Positions 44,589 through 57,012 of a DNA stretch of 64,000 bases are shown in pieces. Source of the stretch: Tubiluchus corallicola. Lineage: Eukaryota; Priapulida; Priapulimorpha; Priapulimorphida; Tubiluchidae. The notes under the pieces were generated by a model that did not search any database, was not told where the DNA came from, and worked only from the letters and a program-made list of their open reading frames with translations. Each line of letters opens with the position of its first letter. The stretch's first letter is position 1. The stretch is from positions 82,737-146,736 of the forward strand of contig JAQGDQ010000444.1 of the NCBI GenBank assembly GCA_030141605.1, given 5' to 3'. The translations under genes were made by a program, and so were the position numbers.

Positions 44589-46834
44589 TAAAGTTAATGA
44601 GCTGTAACAGGAGTCCTGGCTATTGTATGTTGGTCAGTAGTAGTTCAGGTCTCATAGTCTGCTGGTGAATAATGTAATTGGTGAATTTCATAATGTAGTT
44701 TGTCAAGGTATGTTGCTTTAAATTATATTTTTGTGGTTTTTTCTGATTTGCTAAACTGAGAAGTTAGTGCTTTAATTTTTGTTATAGTTCACTTACGACT
44801 TCGGTACATCCGACAAGCATTGTAGAAGTGGCTACGTAAGATTCCACTCCTTGCTGAGCTTTGGAAGAGTAACTGCTCAAGATTCTACGAAGTTTACATA
44901 ACCTTTTAGTCACGTTATTCCAGCTTCCAAACGTTGGAATCCGACAGCTTCGGACTGCAGTCACTACAACTGATAAGTATACTGACCTTACATCCTTCTC
45001 CCTCACCTGGGTTGGGGCTAATTAGTCTTCTGTTTATCGTAGGTTATCTAGAAACGTCGTTTGTATTTATAACAAGTTTGTTGTTGTTTTGGTTTAAAGT
45101 GAATTGTTCTTAGTTCTTATTATCTCATTAAACACAGAATTTATCGGTAATGTTAAAAACTGTTTTGTTTGGTTCTGTTTGGAATACATGTCTGTGAACT
45201 ATGCTTAAATGGAAAGATTCACTAAACCCACGTGTCAGCACGTATCGGAAATTAGTAGCAAAAAGTGTTTGTGGTGTCGTAACGAAAGCGTCCTATATCA
45301 CAGTTAGTACACCACATATCACAAGCTCTATTACTAACATGCCACGAAATGGTCCGGTAATTTTTAAAATTAAAAATACAATTCTGATCAAAATTGCTGA
45401 TTATTATAATCTGCGTCATAGCAATTTTCTTAGAAGAATTTTGGTCACATGTAACTGGGCAGTAATATCCAACTTTGAAGTACTTTCAAAATATAAAAAA
45501 GGAACTCTGGTGTAAATCATTGACAATTCTAATCCAATTCAGTTTATCAATGCTATTTATTTGCATAAGAAAATCACAGAGTCTCATAAATGTGAGTGTA
45601 ATGAACAAACCTGAACAGCTTTTCACGACATACAAGTCCATTCTAGTTTTTGTAATGACTGCTGGTTGTATTACAATTTCAATCGAAATTATGTGAAATT
45701 TATAAACACATACGAAGTATTTTACAGTTCGAATCATAAATGGGATGTGTGAGCAAGATTAAAGAGATTCTACATCTTTCAAGCTATTCAAATTTTATCA
45801 GATTCTATGGAATAGGGCGCAAGTTCAGTTGACATGCTCTAAGCTCAGCACACAAAGCAGGTCTTTTATTTCGACCATTACTGTAACAAAGACTAAGCAG
45901 GTCAAATTATTGAAGTTTATTTAGGTTTCTGTAAGTTCTTAAAAGGAAGAAAAGATTTGGAAGTAAAATGGTCGACTTGCGCAAATGGATTGCGCTTAAA
46001 AAGTGAAGGAACTTTGCGTCTATTAAAATGTTCAAGGAAACATTATTGACGCCATATTTCTAGTGCTCAAGAAGTTGAGGCGGAGTGATCAACTCCAACA
46101 CGTCTGTTTATAGGCGTAACTTTCAGATGTGTGAAGACGAGACAAGTCAAGCAAATCATTTGCTTTGCAGTCTTGCTATAAGCGCGAACAGTGCTCCAGG
46201 AAAAAACAGAACAGTTTTTAGTGAAGTGTAATACTGATTTTGAGTACAACATGTGTGATTTTGTTAGAAAAGTGAAAATTTTAGTTTCTGTACAGAACAA
46301 TTTCTTCTTTGCACTTAACGACAGAAGCTGTCACGCTCTAGTCTTCTATTTTGTCTAATAAATAGATTGTGTCTGCAAGGTGATTTAAAAAAGGAAATGG
46401 TTGCATTTCATAAAGCAAATTTTAAATTAACGTTGTTTCGGTAAAAGTGAAAAAGCGCCTGTCTGTTTATTGCCGGAATTTAAAGCTTCGTTAAGTTGGA
46501 AAAAAAACAAATCCAGTTTCGTTATCTTGATTTTCGTGACGTTATCGGCGTGATTTGCCTGGAATATGGCATGGAGTATGAATTTGCTTTATAAAGTTTA
46601 TGTCAGGCATCAGCAAGCTAATTCTGTCTTTATGAGTGTCCTGCCTGTGTTTTAGGGTAAGTGTTAATCTTATGTGCAATCCTTTTAAATCACTTACTTT
46701 ATTTCGTATAAATGGTTCGTGCAGGGCTGTGTCCTATCATGCCACAATAATGTTGTTTAGTAGCATGTATGGCCTGACTACAGTTTAGGTGTTTCGTTTA
46801 GTAATTAGCAGAGGGCGAAATTTTTTGATGTGGG
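44589..46834. other. Intergenic, nothing recognised
   Basis: A - strand frame at 44782-45006 lies between an acceptor-like (cccag) and a donor-like (gtaagt) sequence and could be an exon. I recognise no protein family in it and do not call it a gene. Confidence 0.4.
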
Positions 46835-47190
46835 CGCCACAGTCTAGGAAGGAGTAACAAAAACAAAAAAGAGCCAAACTGTAAACTGAAAAGTTAAAGG
46901 GCATCTGGCAAATATTCTCATTGTGCGCCATTTTCCAGCGTCTGTGTGTAAGTGACGTACTCTATAGGCATTATTTTGTAATTTTTGTTTCTCTTTTAAA
47001 GTGCGGCACAACCAAGCAAAGTAGGTAGCAGTATGTACAATAAATATGGGAACATACAGTAATTTGAAAATATTGAAACAACCTGTATGAAGGCTGTTAA
47101 TTAGTTAGTTTGCTAAGCTAGCCGGTTAGTCAATTGTTTAGTTTTAGCTCTGGGGTATGACAGGCTTAGTGGTATGGCAGGTTTGGCATG
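46835..47190 (+). repeat. Repeat E, copy 2
   Basis: Partner of 41695-42060, 5.14 kb downstream in direct orientation. It runs into an expanded minisatellite at its right end, which copy 1 lacks. Confidence 0.8.
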
Positions 47191-47365
47191 TTTGGCAGTA
47201 TGGCGGGTTTAGCCAGTTCGTTAGTATGGCGGGTTCGGCAGGTTTAGCATGTTTGACAGGTTTCGCAAGTAAGGCAGATTTGTCGGTACAGCAGGTTTGG
47301 CAGGTAGGACAGGCTTGATAGTAAGGCGGGCATGGCAGGTTTAGCAGGTATAACTGGTTTGACAG
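47160..47365. repeat. GGCAGGTTT-type minisatellite
   Basis: About 200 bp of degenerate 9-10 bp units (ggcaggttt, gtatggcggg, ggcatgttt and variants). It appears to have grown from the 'ggtatggcaggtttggc' end of repeat E, which copy 1 has only once. Confidence 0.85.
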
Positions 47366-47566
47366 TTATTTGTTCTCTTATTCTTTTGTTTCCTTTTAAT
47401 TTCCTCACTCACTCACTCAAGCAAAAAATTAATCACTGAATGTCTAACTGCTTAAATAATAAGTGACTAATTAACTAACCAAATAAATGATGAATTAACG
47501 TCAATTATTAAGTATTTAGTTTTGTTCCCATCATCATTACCTAACACAGATTTACTACTATTAATA

Positions 47567-48227
47567 TCAAGGACAGGAAAAGGGATACCTGACGTAGGTT
47601 TTAGAAAATCGTCCTAAAAATAATACTGGTTTACAGCAATTTTGTTCATGTATCGTACTGAAGGGATTTCTGTTTGTTTTCATTTTAGAACTCACGCAAT
47701 ACTATTCAGACGGCGCCATGACATGACGTCACAACGTAAACGTAAATCAGAGGAAGAAAAGGATGTTAAATTAAGTCACAAAAAACTTGTTAACTAGCGT
47801 CCAAATCTATGTTACCTCGCATTTCGCGTACCTGCTGGAAAGACTTATGTAACTAGACTAATAATTTAAAATGTTTGTGTCAATTGGTAAAATGTCGCTG
47901 ATTCACTCTCCAGGGTATACCACTCATTAGCCAAAAACATCTTATTGACAAGATACAGTAATTTAAAATTTTACCTAGTTAGTAACTAGGGTGCTATAAA
48001 TGCTCTGATTATCTTTTTAAATTTCACTAAGTGTTATCTAAACTTGTTTCGAACGACCTACCATCAAACTAACTACGCCTAACGGTCATCGCAAGAGTCT
48101 AAATTTACAAGTTTTCTATAGCGTTACTGCTGATACAAGACCTGCACGCAAAAAGGTGCAATGTAAATGGTATAAAATTTCGAGACGATTTTTTTTAAGT
48201 TATATGTGAGTGGGGGGTTTCTTGTGC
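47567..48227 (-). repeat. Repeat A, copy 2 (longest)
   Basis: Reverse-complement, nearly full-length partner of 4878-5483, ending '...gtttcttgtgc' at 48227. Its 3' end (left, from 47567) matches 61003-61286 better than it matches copy 1. Confidence 0.75.
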
Positions 48228-48574
48228 TTATTGACTTTTGTCAATTGCACTTTTTCAATGCACTTCTTGCTCTTGTTGCCTCTATAGCCAACGTTGATAT
48301 TGTGTAGCCGATGTTGCCATTGTAGCCAATTTTGCTAGTATAGCGAGAGAGAGATTATTATTGTTATAATCCTTTGATTAAAATTTAAAATTACACACAT
48401 GTACAATATTTACAAATTGTTCGTATTAATATTTTTCCAAAAGAAACTTACCAATAGATCTTAGAGGTTTCTTAAAATTGTCAGCAGAACTTTTGTATCA
48501 ATTTAGTGTCTAGCAGATTAAATTAGTTAATGAAATTGACTTATGATGAACAAAACTTATCTTAAGGGAAAACA
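48228..48574. other. Intergenic, nothing recognised
   Basis: AT-rich. No feature can be supported. Confidence 0.4.
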
Positions 48575-48829
48575 TTAAGCAAGTCGTCCATATGTGAGGG
48601 TGAATGACTGATTTTGTTCTTCACTTGCAAAGGCTGAGGGCCAATGAATTGTGTAGGAAAAAACAATTTTTCCGAAAACAGACTGTCGAGTAATTTCTTT
48701 TTCTAATGTATTTTCAAAAAAACCATGTGAAATAACTCCACCCCTAAAAAAACATATGGCATTAAATTTAACATTGGGATGAACTAAGGCGTTGAACCCA
48801 ATGGATTCAAGCATTTCACGGAAATCACA
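48575..48829 (-). other. Unrecognised ORF with non-random composition
   Basis: This - strand frame is open from just after a TGA and reads ICDFREMLESIGFNALVHPN, VKFNAICFFRGGVISHGFFE and NTLEKEITRQSVFGKIVFS, then a stop. Composition and hydrophobic patterning look protein-like, unlike the AT-driven frames nearby. I could not assign a family; it may be a lone exon or gene relic. An ATG is available at 48814. Confidence 0.3.
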
Positions 48830-51650
48830 TATTCAACATATTGTAATAATTGGCATCTTTTTGAAAATCAGACATCAACTCAACCATGATGCAAAGATGC
48901 TATTACATTATTCATTATAATTCACCCCCATCTGTGTGAACTAGAACTGAATAACATGCATCAGCTAGAACTGACAAAACTTTTATGTTCAATCACAACA
49001 AGCTCTTTGAAGCGTTTCTAAACTACTGTCAACCCGTCTCATCTTCGCGAGTATTCAACACGTTTTGTTTCTAACTAGACGTACTGTGTACAGAGATACT
49101 AGGAAACGAAAAAAACTTTAGAATCAATTTTTTTGCTTTGGAACAGCATAATAAAAATATAACCTAAATATAACTTAAAAATATTACCTATAGCAACATA
49201 ATAGACAACCATATGTCTATGCTTATTCTTAGCTACATAGATACTATCTGAACTGTCATTACTAGATAACATTTTACTAATTATATTCATTATTTCTTTT
49301 ATCATTAATTCATTTAAATTGTCTTTTGCCATGGATTTTGCATTGAATTGTGTTTTACAGCTAAGAAGAAGGATAGTGTACATGCAGACTCATCATTAAA
49401 AAATATTTCTTAAATTGTACTTATAATATGATAATGCTGTTTTTGTTTGTTTTCTTGCATATTCTTTTCATGCTCACCTACATATTATCAAGCTACATAT
49501 AGTTCTTGCTTGATTTAATCATTTTCATCTACTGTGTCTATCCATGTGTTGCTCTTGTCAGAAAGTCAAATAATTTTTACAATTTTTTTCTTTATTTATT
49601 TTCACACTCTTTTGTTGTTGATGTTATTATTCTATATTTATTGTAAGCTCTGTCGTCATATTTTTTAATTATCACCTATTTTTTGTAAATTTTTAATAAT
49701 TTTGTCTGAGAAGGGTAGTTTACCTGGTTATCCCTTGCTACCCTTTTTCTACAATTCCAGTGATACATTTTTGATATCTTCGTACTTATACTGCTTCTTA
49801 TTATTCGTTTTACTCGGTAAATTGAAGAAATAAATAACTAAAAAAAGCCTAATTCTATGTCAAATGAAATGAACAAATTAGAAATAAAAGAGTTTGTAAA
49901 CTGCACAAAATCAGAATTTTAATTCACACTTTAGCTGTTTTAAGCAAAGTTTTAATTGCCTAGCCTAGCTTGGAAATTAAGACAACGCATCATTGTACTC
50001 GACTGAGAATTTACAATAGCAGACAATGTTTTTTAATTATTACTTCAAATAATATTTTATAGCTTAGAGAACAATATTTGACAACACCCTTTGTAACATT
50101 CGAAATATTAGCACACCCGCAATCGCATTATAATAATAAAAATTGAAATGTTTTTAAGGTTAAAAAAGGTTTCATTTTTTAAATTGCTAACTGCTTTATT
50201 TACAGGTTATCAAATGAGACCTTCAGTGGAGCTTCAAGAAGTTCATGTGGCTAAAAGACACGTTAAAAACTGAAACTTTTAACCCATTCTACCTAATATG
50301 TCTCACTGCAACGTTGGAAACGTCTAGGACACCACAATTACGAGAAAATCAGTCTTTTTCCTTTAACAGCTCAACGAATCATTTGCATTGTTGCAAAATG
50401 TTAGTTGACTCTCAATTATAACAGACTATGATGACTATGTTGTATATGTATACAGTGCATTGAAGTCAGTTAAAGAGGTGCATCAACTGACATGTTTTGC
50501 AATTTGCCATAGAGAAAGATGGGATTCTCAGCAAAACATTTCATGTAGAAACAGCTCTAAGAAAATTGATAGAAGCTATAGCAGACAGATCTGTTCCTTG
50601 GAACTTAATGCATGATGAAAGAAATTATACCAGGAGAATGAGCGAAAATCGAAAACTGTTTGAAACGGACTGAAATCGACGTTCGTCAATCTTGAGAACA
50701 AATAATCATAGTGGAGTGTCATCTAAAAACAAAAGAAAACTGATGATTATGGTTAATGAATAATTGATTCTTAAAAGTCTGCAAGAGACAGTGAGTTACA
50801 CTGTTGCTTCAGTAATTTAGTTTATTTCGCATTCTGAGATTGAGTGAAATATCTGCAAGTATGTGCAAATGTGAAAGCTTGTATTGCCAATATTTTTTGT
50901 CTTTGCATAATAAGACAATACAAATTTGTTGTTCTGCATACAAAACTAAGTGTTGTATATCTTCGAACTGCTGATTTTGGATATTTTTGGCATGACAGAC
51001 TAGCAATTGTTTGATGAACATAATAAATTGTTTTGTACTATTACTCATTGTTTCTGTGTACCTTGTTACCTTGAATCTTCCACTTTTGGAACTGTACAAT
51101 CGGCAATCACCTAGTCAAAAACAAGAGTTACTTTAAAAATGTAGTCTGTAGATGGATGTAGCAGACCTTTAGCTAACTTAGGCTCATGTGGACGAGCATA
51201 CGTCCTTGATTAGCAGACTTTTCCAATGTGTTACTGTTCCGGTTGGTGGTACCTCTTTTAGTAATGTGGTCCTACCTAGGCCATGGTCCTACAGAAAATA
51301 GTAAATCAGTTAAAATGTTAAGCCTATATTGTTATAATTAACTAAAAAAATAATAATGATCATCAAGACAGATGCCTTTTCGTCATTTTACTTCATATTT
51401 GACATGCATTGAGACGCCATTTCCAAAATATGAATCCTCATAGGTAACAACAGGTAAGTTAACTTAATCTAATCAAAACGCACATTTAACTATTATTATA
51501 AACTATTTTTGTTATTTAATGAACAAAAATCCTCAACACCTGTCACACAGACCAACCTACAGTAAGCCGTCAACCATAATCAGTGGCTTGTTGTCAAACA
51601 AGCATTAATTTCCTTTACCATAAGGCTTTTAGTTTCTGGTTTTCACTGTG
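48830..51650. other. Intergenic, nothing recognised
   Basis: AT-rich sequence with low-complexity T/A stretches (for example 49430-49700). The - strand frames at 49099-49383 and 50809-51099 have no recognisable domains. Confidence 0.45.
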
Positions 51651-52050
51651 TAGTCCGGAATGCGAAGCATGGCATTACTCGATTACTGATTAGCGTCAGC
51701 TTTGAGATATGAAGTATTACCAAACAGGGCATTTTTCTAGCTGCCGTAAAAGTCAACAGATTGTTACAGACATAGTCCGGAATGCGAAGCATTGGGTTAT
51801 TCGTGCCCGGATTTGTGTCAGCTTTGAGATAAAAAGTACTGCTATGACAGGGCATTTTTGTGCCAAATTTTAGTTTCCTAACTGGCGTAAAAGTCGAATG
51901 ATTGTTACAGATATAGTCTGGAATGTGAAGCATCATTTCATTGGTCGATTACAGATTTACGTCAGCTTTGAGATTCAAAGAACTACCATGACAGGGCATT
52001 TTTGTACCAAAATTTTAGCTTCCTTGCTGGCATAAACGCCACCTGATTAT
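51651..52050 (+). repeat. Tandem repeat, three ~125-140 bp units
   Basis: 'tagtccggaatgcgaagcat' recurs at 51651 and 51774, and as 'tagtctggaatgtgaagcat' at 51914. Each is followed by 'gtcagctttgaga', 'acagggcatttttgt' and 'gattgttacag'. Confidence 0.9.
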
Positions 52051-54194
52051 TACTGCTCTAGTAAGGTGTAACAAGCTGATTACTATTTATCTATTATTTT
52101 TAGCATAATGACTATCTTGTGGAAATATATAAACTATTAGCTGATCCTTCCCTGCTGGCTGCTGCCATCTGTTGGCTACTGTTAAAATTATTTTGATAGA
52201 GCTACAGCTCGGTGATCGTTGAAGCACGGACTAATATGTGTTGGCTTTGAGCAGTGATTCATTTTAAGCCAGTCTGGCCCCATGCTCTGGTGGTGTTTTT
52301 TTTCGCTGTTGGTATTCTTACCTGGACTAGTGCCACCACTGAGGTTTGTCACTGTATGGACAGACAATGTTTCGTGAGGTACCTTTACATTGCTTACAAG
52401 AACTCAGGTATGCATGCCCTCTTATGTTGCCTTAAGAGACAAGTTTACTTCGGAAGTTCAACTTAGGATCTAATGGTGGTTATGATTAGTTTTCATAAAT
52501 ACGCTACTCATGTCATGTGTTGCTGAATGCTGAGTTCACACTGGCCTGTGCTCTTCCTGACAACTTTCATCTCCAACAACTGGAAATGACTCTTTAATGT
52601 TACGTTCTAGTGCAGAAGTTTACTCATCTGAAAACTGTGTGTGGGACTGATATGCCAAGCAGTAGCCAGTTCCTCTTTGTCTTATGCTAATCTGATTGTA
52701 TTTTTGATATTTGCCGATTGATATGTTGTTTGTTGTTGTTTAAATAAGTATGGAAACTTTGTTTCACAGTTTTGTTTTCTCATTTACATTGCCTTCACAG
52801 AAAAGCTTGATAAAGTCTGGTGAGTTCCCACTATTCTGAATTAATGCTAAAATTCCATGGTTGATCTCTGGTTTCCATGTTCTTGCCCTCGTAGTACAAT
52901 CAGCCTTAACGCTCATGGCAAGAAGATTTAGGAATAACAAAACTAAAGTCACTTTGAAGATTATGTTTATGTATTGTTTACATATTTCAAGTAAAGTTTT
53001 TGCCCAAGACCAGAGCTATCTTGTTACATAGTATAAACGAGTCTTCTTTTTTTTGAAAACGTAGTTGTAAAAAAATATTTCTTGACGGACAAAAATTTCG
53101 GCAGATTTTTAGCATTTCCTACATTTTTTTGCCAGAACTCCTTCATAGATAAGCAATTTCACGGAAAGTGTAATAAAATATTCTCTGTAAAGCGTAGCTA
53201 CATAATGCCGAATAATAAGTTGTATTATATGTTTATTGGGCACAAATAATCAATAGAGCATCGACAATTACAGCCATTTTCAAAATTGTAAGTCATGGCA
53301 AAAAAGAAATTATTAGTACCTTGATGGCACTAAAACAGAAATGCATAAAATGTCAATACAAATCAGCAGATTAGAATTTAAATTGTGAAAATTAACATGG
53401 ATGCAACTAGAAGAAATTGCACAGAGACGTAAAAAATTTTTACTTTACATATTAATAAATGATTAATAAATTTATGAATTTAAATTTATTAAAAGATTAA
53501 TAAATGACCATAACACAATTAGTAAACGATTAGTCGAAATCTATGTAATTAAGAATCACAGTAATAAGAGTTATAAGAATTATTAACATTAAATTTTGCA
53601 TAATTTACAACAAGGGAAACACAAAACTAGAAACGCTCGGCATTTGTAATCGAGATTAAATCCACAAGGACCACGACAGAACTTAAAAAACAGAGTCAAG
53701 CTGAATTAAAACACAGAAATGAGACATGGTGCTACCGATGATAGCTGGCTGTGTAGAATTGTGCAGGGCTTCATTTTATACAAGTCCTTTGCTTGCTTAA
53801 GATCTTGAATATTTCTTCCACTACTTCAAATGTATAATTCAGTGTCAAAGCCATCGCAATGACCCCCGCATGTAGTGAGAGTAAGCTGGTCCTTGCGTTG
53901 CTCCCCAATTCTGGTACAAAGGTGACGCTTCATCTGTCAGATGTAAGACGCATGGCAAACACCATAGGTGTACTGATACGTCACACGCCATAGGTCTGCT
54001 CATACACTACATTTGAATGTAATGGGCTTTGAGTGCTTTTTGCAATGGCGGCTTGTAGCTAAAATTAGTGGGGGTGTTGTTTCAGAAAATTTTTAGCCAA
54101 TGTTTTTATACTGTGTAAAACGTGACAAATGTATGCAATTTTAATGTAGCAGTTATACTTGAAGACCAGGTGTTGAAATAATATCAAATCAGCA
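52051..54194. other. Intergenic; two short secretory-like frames and repeat D copy 1
   Basis: 52254-52466 (+) is a 70-codon frame with a hydrophobic N-terminal segment and several Cys. 52764-52952 (-) is a frame with a signal-peptide-like start (LVLLFLNLLAMSVKA) but no in-frame ATG before the hydrophobic part. Neither is supported as a gene. Confidence 0.3.
53085..53245 (+). repeat. Repeat D, copy 1
   Basis: 'ccagaactccttc', 'tttcacggaaagtgtaataa', 'ctctgtaaagcgtagctaca' and 'aataataagttgt' recur in the same order at 58450-58605. Confidence 0.85.
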
Positions 54195-55740
54195 ATTACT
54201 TGAATTCTGCAAAAAGTGCGGGGCCATTGGACATACCAATAAAAATTGTTAAAACCTGTAGCATTATTATTACACATTAGTTATATTTTCAATCAAATAC
54301 TTATGCGTAGTAAGTTCCCAGATTTATGCAAAACTGCAAATGTAACACCCATGCTACACACGGAGAGTCAGAAGATATGAATAATTGTCGTCCAATATTC
54401 ATAGTACATTGTAAAACAATAACATATACAAACAGCAATTTGGCTTTTGAAAACGGCATTCTACTATTGACGCAATAACTTTCGTGAGAGAAAAATGGCG
54501 TTACTCACTAAACAATGAAGAATTTGTTGCAGCTGCATTTCTTGATGTTAGTCAGGCATTTAATAGCTTATCTCAACCAATGCTTGTGTGAAAGCTATAC
54601 ACTTTTGCCCTTAACAACTGTTCTTTTAATAGAATACATGACTACTTAAAAGACAGGAGGCAGCAGTGTTCCTTATTGTTTAATATATATGTAAATGATT
54701 TCCCAACCATAATTGATAATTGTTCCATAACTCAATATGCTGATAATACAAATGTAACTACTAACGATTCTAATCCTAATGTAGCAGTAAAAACTTTAGG
54801 CAGCAAAATTAAAGATTATCACCATTTAAAACTTAACACAGATAAAACTGTTTTTTATTACTCACAGAGAAAGCCTATAAGGTACTTATGATGGTGCTAA
54901 TATATCCTTGTATTCTTGTAACGAAACAATACAGCAATCAAATAACACAAAATATTTAGGGATGGAAATACACAATAAACTTACATGAAACGGTCAAGTA
55001 AATAACATAATACAGAGAATGGGAAATAGAACGTCACTTTTAAGACAAGTCAAAAGACAACTAAACAATTAATTTAGAAAACACTGGTCCTCTCTCACCT
55101 AAGATAACGCAAGCACTCTGTACAATTAGCACGAAAGTGATATAAAATTTCATGACGAATTTTTAACTTGATTTATGAGGAGTGTTTTCTTGTGCTCTAA
55201 ACAACAACACCAACATAAACAACGCAGTTTTTAAGAAGTAGATAAAATTTTTAATGCAAAACTGTGCCCTAAAACTAGTTCTTGGGTATTCAAACAAACA
55301 GTCATCTTATAGCAATTACTCCGCTATAGCAAATAGACAAAATTAAATATTCGTATCATCGAAGCATACTTGCAGTATTACAGCCTAATATTCCTATATA
55401 AATATTTAAATAACTGTAATAATAGAATACCTTTTATTAAAGACCAACAAACTAATAAACAAACGTTCAATGTTAAACCGATTGAAACGAATAAGAAATA
55501 CGGACGTTATTCAATTTCAAAGAATAAAAAATTGCAATTTTAGAATTTTGTGAGTGTTCAAATTAAGGAGAATTAATTAATAATTGTAGATTTTAAAGTA
55601 GATTTAGTAGCTATTGCTTTCATCTGTCCTCTCGCTGTTTGTACACAAAAATTTTATGTATATGTATTTTGTATAGTACAGTTCGTGTACATTAATTGCA
55701 ATAAAGATTATTATTATATTATTATTATATATGATTATAC
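54195..55740 (+). pseudogene. LINE (CR1/L2-type) ORF2 remnant with AT-rich 3' tail
   Basis: Across many frame changes it reads NSAKSAGPLDIPIKIVKTCS (RT start), KFPDLCKTANVTPM, EEFVAAAFLDVSQAFNSLS (motif A) and LLFNIYVNDFP joined directly to a short deletion. Then come QYADNTNV, LKLNTDKT and NTKYLGMEI. The catalytic YADD is YADN here. The 3' end is 'gcaataaagattattattat' plus (att)n. A repeat A fragment (55140-55195) lies inside its 3' half. Confidence 0.75.
55140..55195 (-). repeat. Repeat A, terminal fragment (copy 4)
   Basis: 'tataaaatttcatgacgaat' through 'agtgttttcttgtgc' matches the 5' terminal ~60 bp of repeat A (compare 48172-48227). Confidence 0.65.
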
Positions 55741-55983
55741 AAAAATTCACTGTAACGGTGTTTACAAAATGTTTCCGACTATGTCAGTGTATATTGCGTA
55801 TTGAATTCATTTAACAAAAAAAAGAATAAAAACAATGGCAACAGCACAATTTACACAAATATAACACATAGTTACTGGAGTAAAATTCATGCAAAACGCT
55901 AGCTTGTTTTTAGTTTGGGATTATTGGCGATTCTTTAATTTGCTGTTTTATGTTTCTTATTTTTTAAATTGTTTTGGGCATTG

Positions 55984-57012
55984 TTATAATATGCATGGGT
56001 AGTCAAACATGTTCATCTCCTCTTTATATTCCTCACAGAGCAGTTTAAGAGTTAATTGTGAAACGTTTTGGTAGTAATATCCAAAAAGCGGCCATGATGC
56101 TCTCTCGTGGCTCTTGTCTGATTCGATTTTTTTTGGAAAACGGACTAAGTGGCTTATATTCAGTAAATTTATTAAGTAACTCGCGTCATCTTGTATTGTT
56201 TCGTATTTTCCTATGAAGTCATAATTGACATTGCATGGCTCGCATAACTTACCATAAGATGCCCAGTGCAAGTTCATGCTACTCTTCGTCTTTGATTCAG
56301 GTTGCAATAAAAATTCTAAAAACTCTTCAAATTTTTCGCCAGTAACGTTACGCCCAGTTTCTGTGTTTATTCGATTCAAATATTTACGGATGTTAGTTAT
56401 GTACTTTCCGTGGTTGTTTTTCCATCCAGACAATGCCTTATCCCGGAATGCAGAAACTATGCGGTCCAAAGGATTTCTCACAAATATAAACTTGAAAAAG
56501 GTTTTAATCATAATTTCCTGCTGTGCTGGTCTGTACTGAGAAAATTTGGATATATTGGTTTTGTGCGCCTGAATTTGTCTTACATTCATTACATCGCCAA
56601 TGGTTTGATTTTCTAACACCCACATTATTCGCTTAAAATTTGTTGTAGCAACTTTAGGTATTGGACAGTAGATAAATTTAAACTCTTCGTTCACTAATAG
56701 ACGATGTTTAATGCCTATAAACTTTAGCTGTGCTCCTCCTGTTCCACATGTTTCTGTGATGCGTTGCTTCCTTTCCTCATACTGTTTCTTTAGCACGTCC
56801 TGCTTTCCCAACGAGAACAATAAAGAGGCAAACAAGTTTTTACCTTGATCACTGATTGCTCTGATTTCATGGAAATATGACACAGTATTTGTCAGCAGGT
56901 TTAGTCCACTAACAGCTGCTGTATTATTAATTCCAGAGAAGCAAATACTCAGCAAAAGAAACGGGGCAAAGAAAACAACTATTGCAGTGTATATCTTAAG
57001 CTTGCTTGACAT
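55984..57012 (-). CDS. HNK-1ST/CHST-family carbohydrate sulfotransferase
   Basis: A type II Golgi enzyme of 342 residues in one coding exon. It has a signal anchor at about 7-27 (IYTAIVVFFAPFLLLSICF) and a stem. The 5'-phosphosulfate loop is FIYCPIPKVATTNFKRIMWV (113-132) and the 3'-phosphate loop is KFIFVRNPLDRIVSAFRDK (174-192). HWASYGKLCEPCNVNYDFIG (249-268) is the conserved Cys/'YDFIGKYE' block, and the protein ends near a Tyr/Pro motif. This family moves sulfate from PAPS to GalNAc, GlcA or HexNAc of chondroitin/dermatan, HNK-1 or N-glycans. I cannot tell which subtype; length and loops resemble CHST11-14. An acceptor-like 'tttatatttcag' lies 17 bp before the ATG, so a non-coding 5' exon is likely. 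Human homologues are often split, so the single coding exon is notable. Confidence 0.92.
   Translation of the reverse strand: MSSKLKIYTAIVVFFAPFLLLSICFSGINNTAAVSGLNLLTNTVSYFHEIRAISDQGKNLFASLLFSLGKQDVLKKQYEERKQRITETCGTGGAQLKFIGIKHRLLVNEEFKFIYCPIPKVATTNFKRIMWVLENQTIGDVMNVRQIQAHKTNISKFSQYRPAQQEIMIKTFFKFIFVRNPLDRIVSAFRDKALSGWKNNHGKYITNIRKYLNRINTETGRNVTGEKFEEFLEFLLQPESKTKSSMNLHWASYGKLCEPCNVNYDFIGKYETIQDDASYLINLLNISHLVRFPKKIESDKSHERASWPLFGYYYQNVSQLTLKLLCEEYKEEMNMFDYPCIL

Noticed and set aside
52254-52952. Two short secreted-peptide-like frames
   Set aside because: The - strand one has no ATG before its hydrophobic part and the + strand one has no recognisable Cys pattern. Left as unproven.
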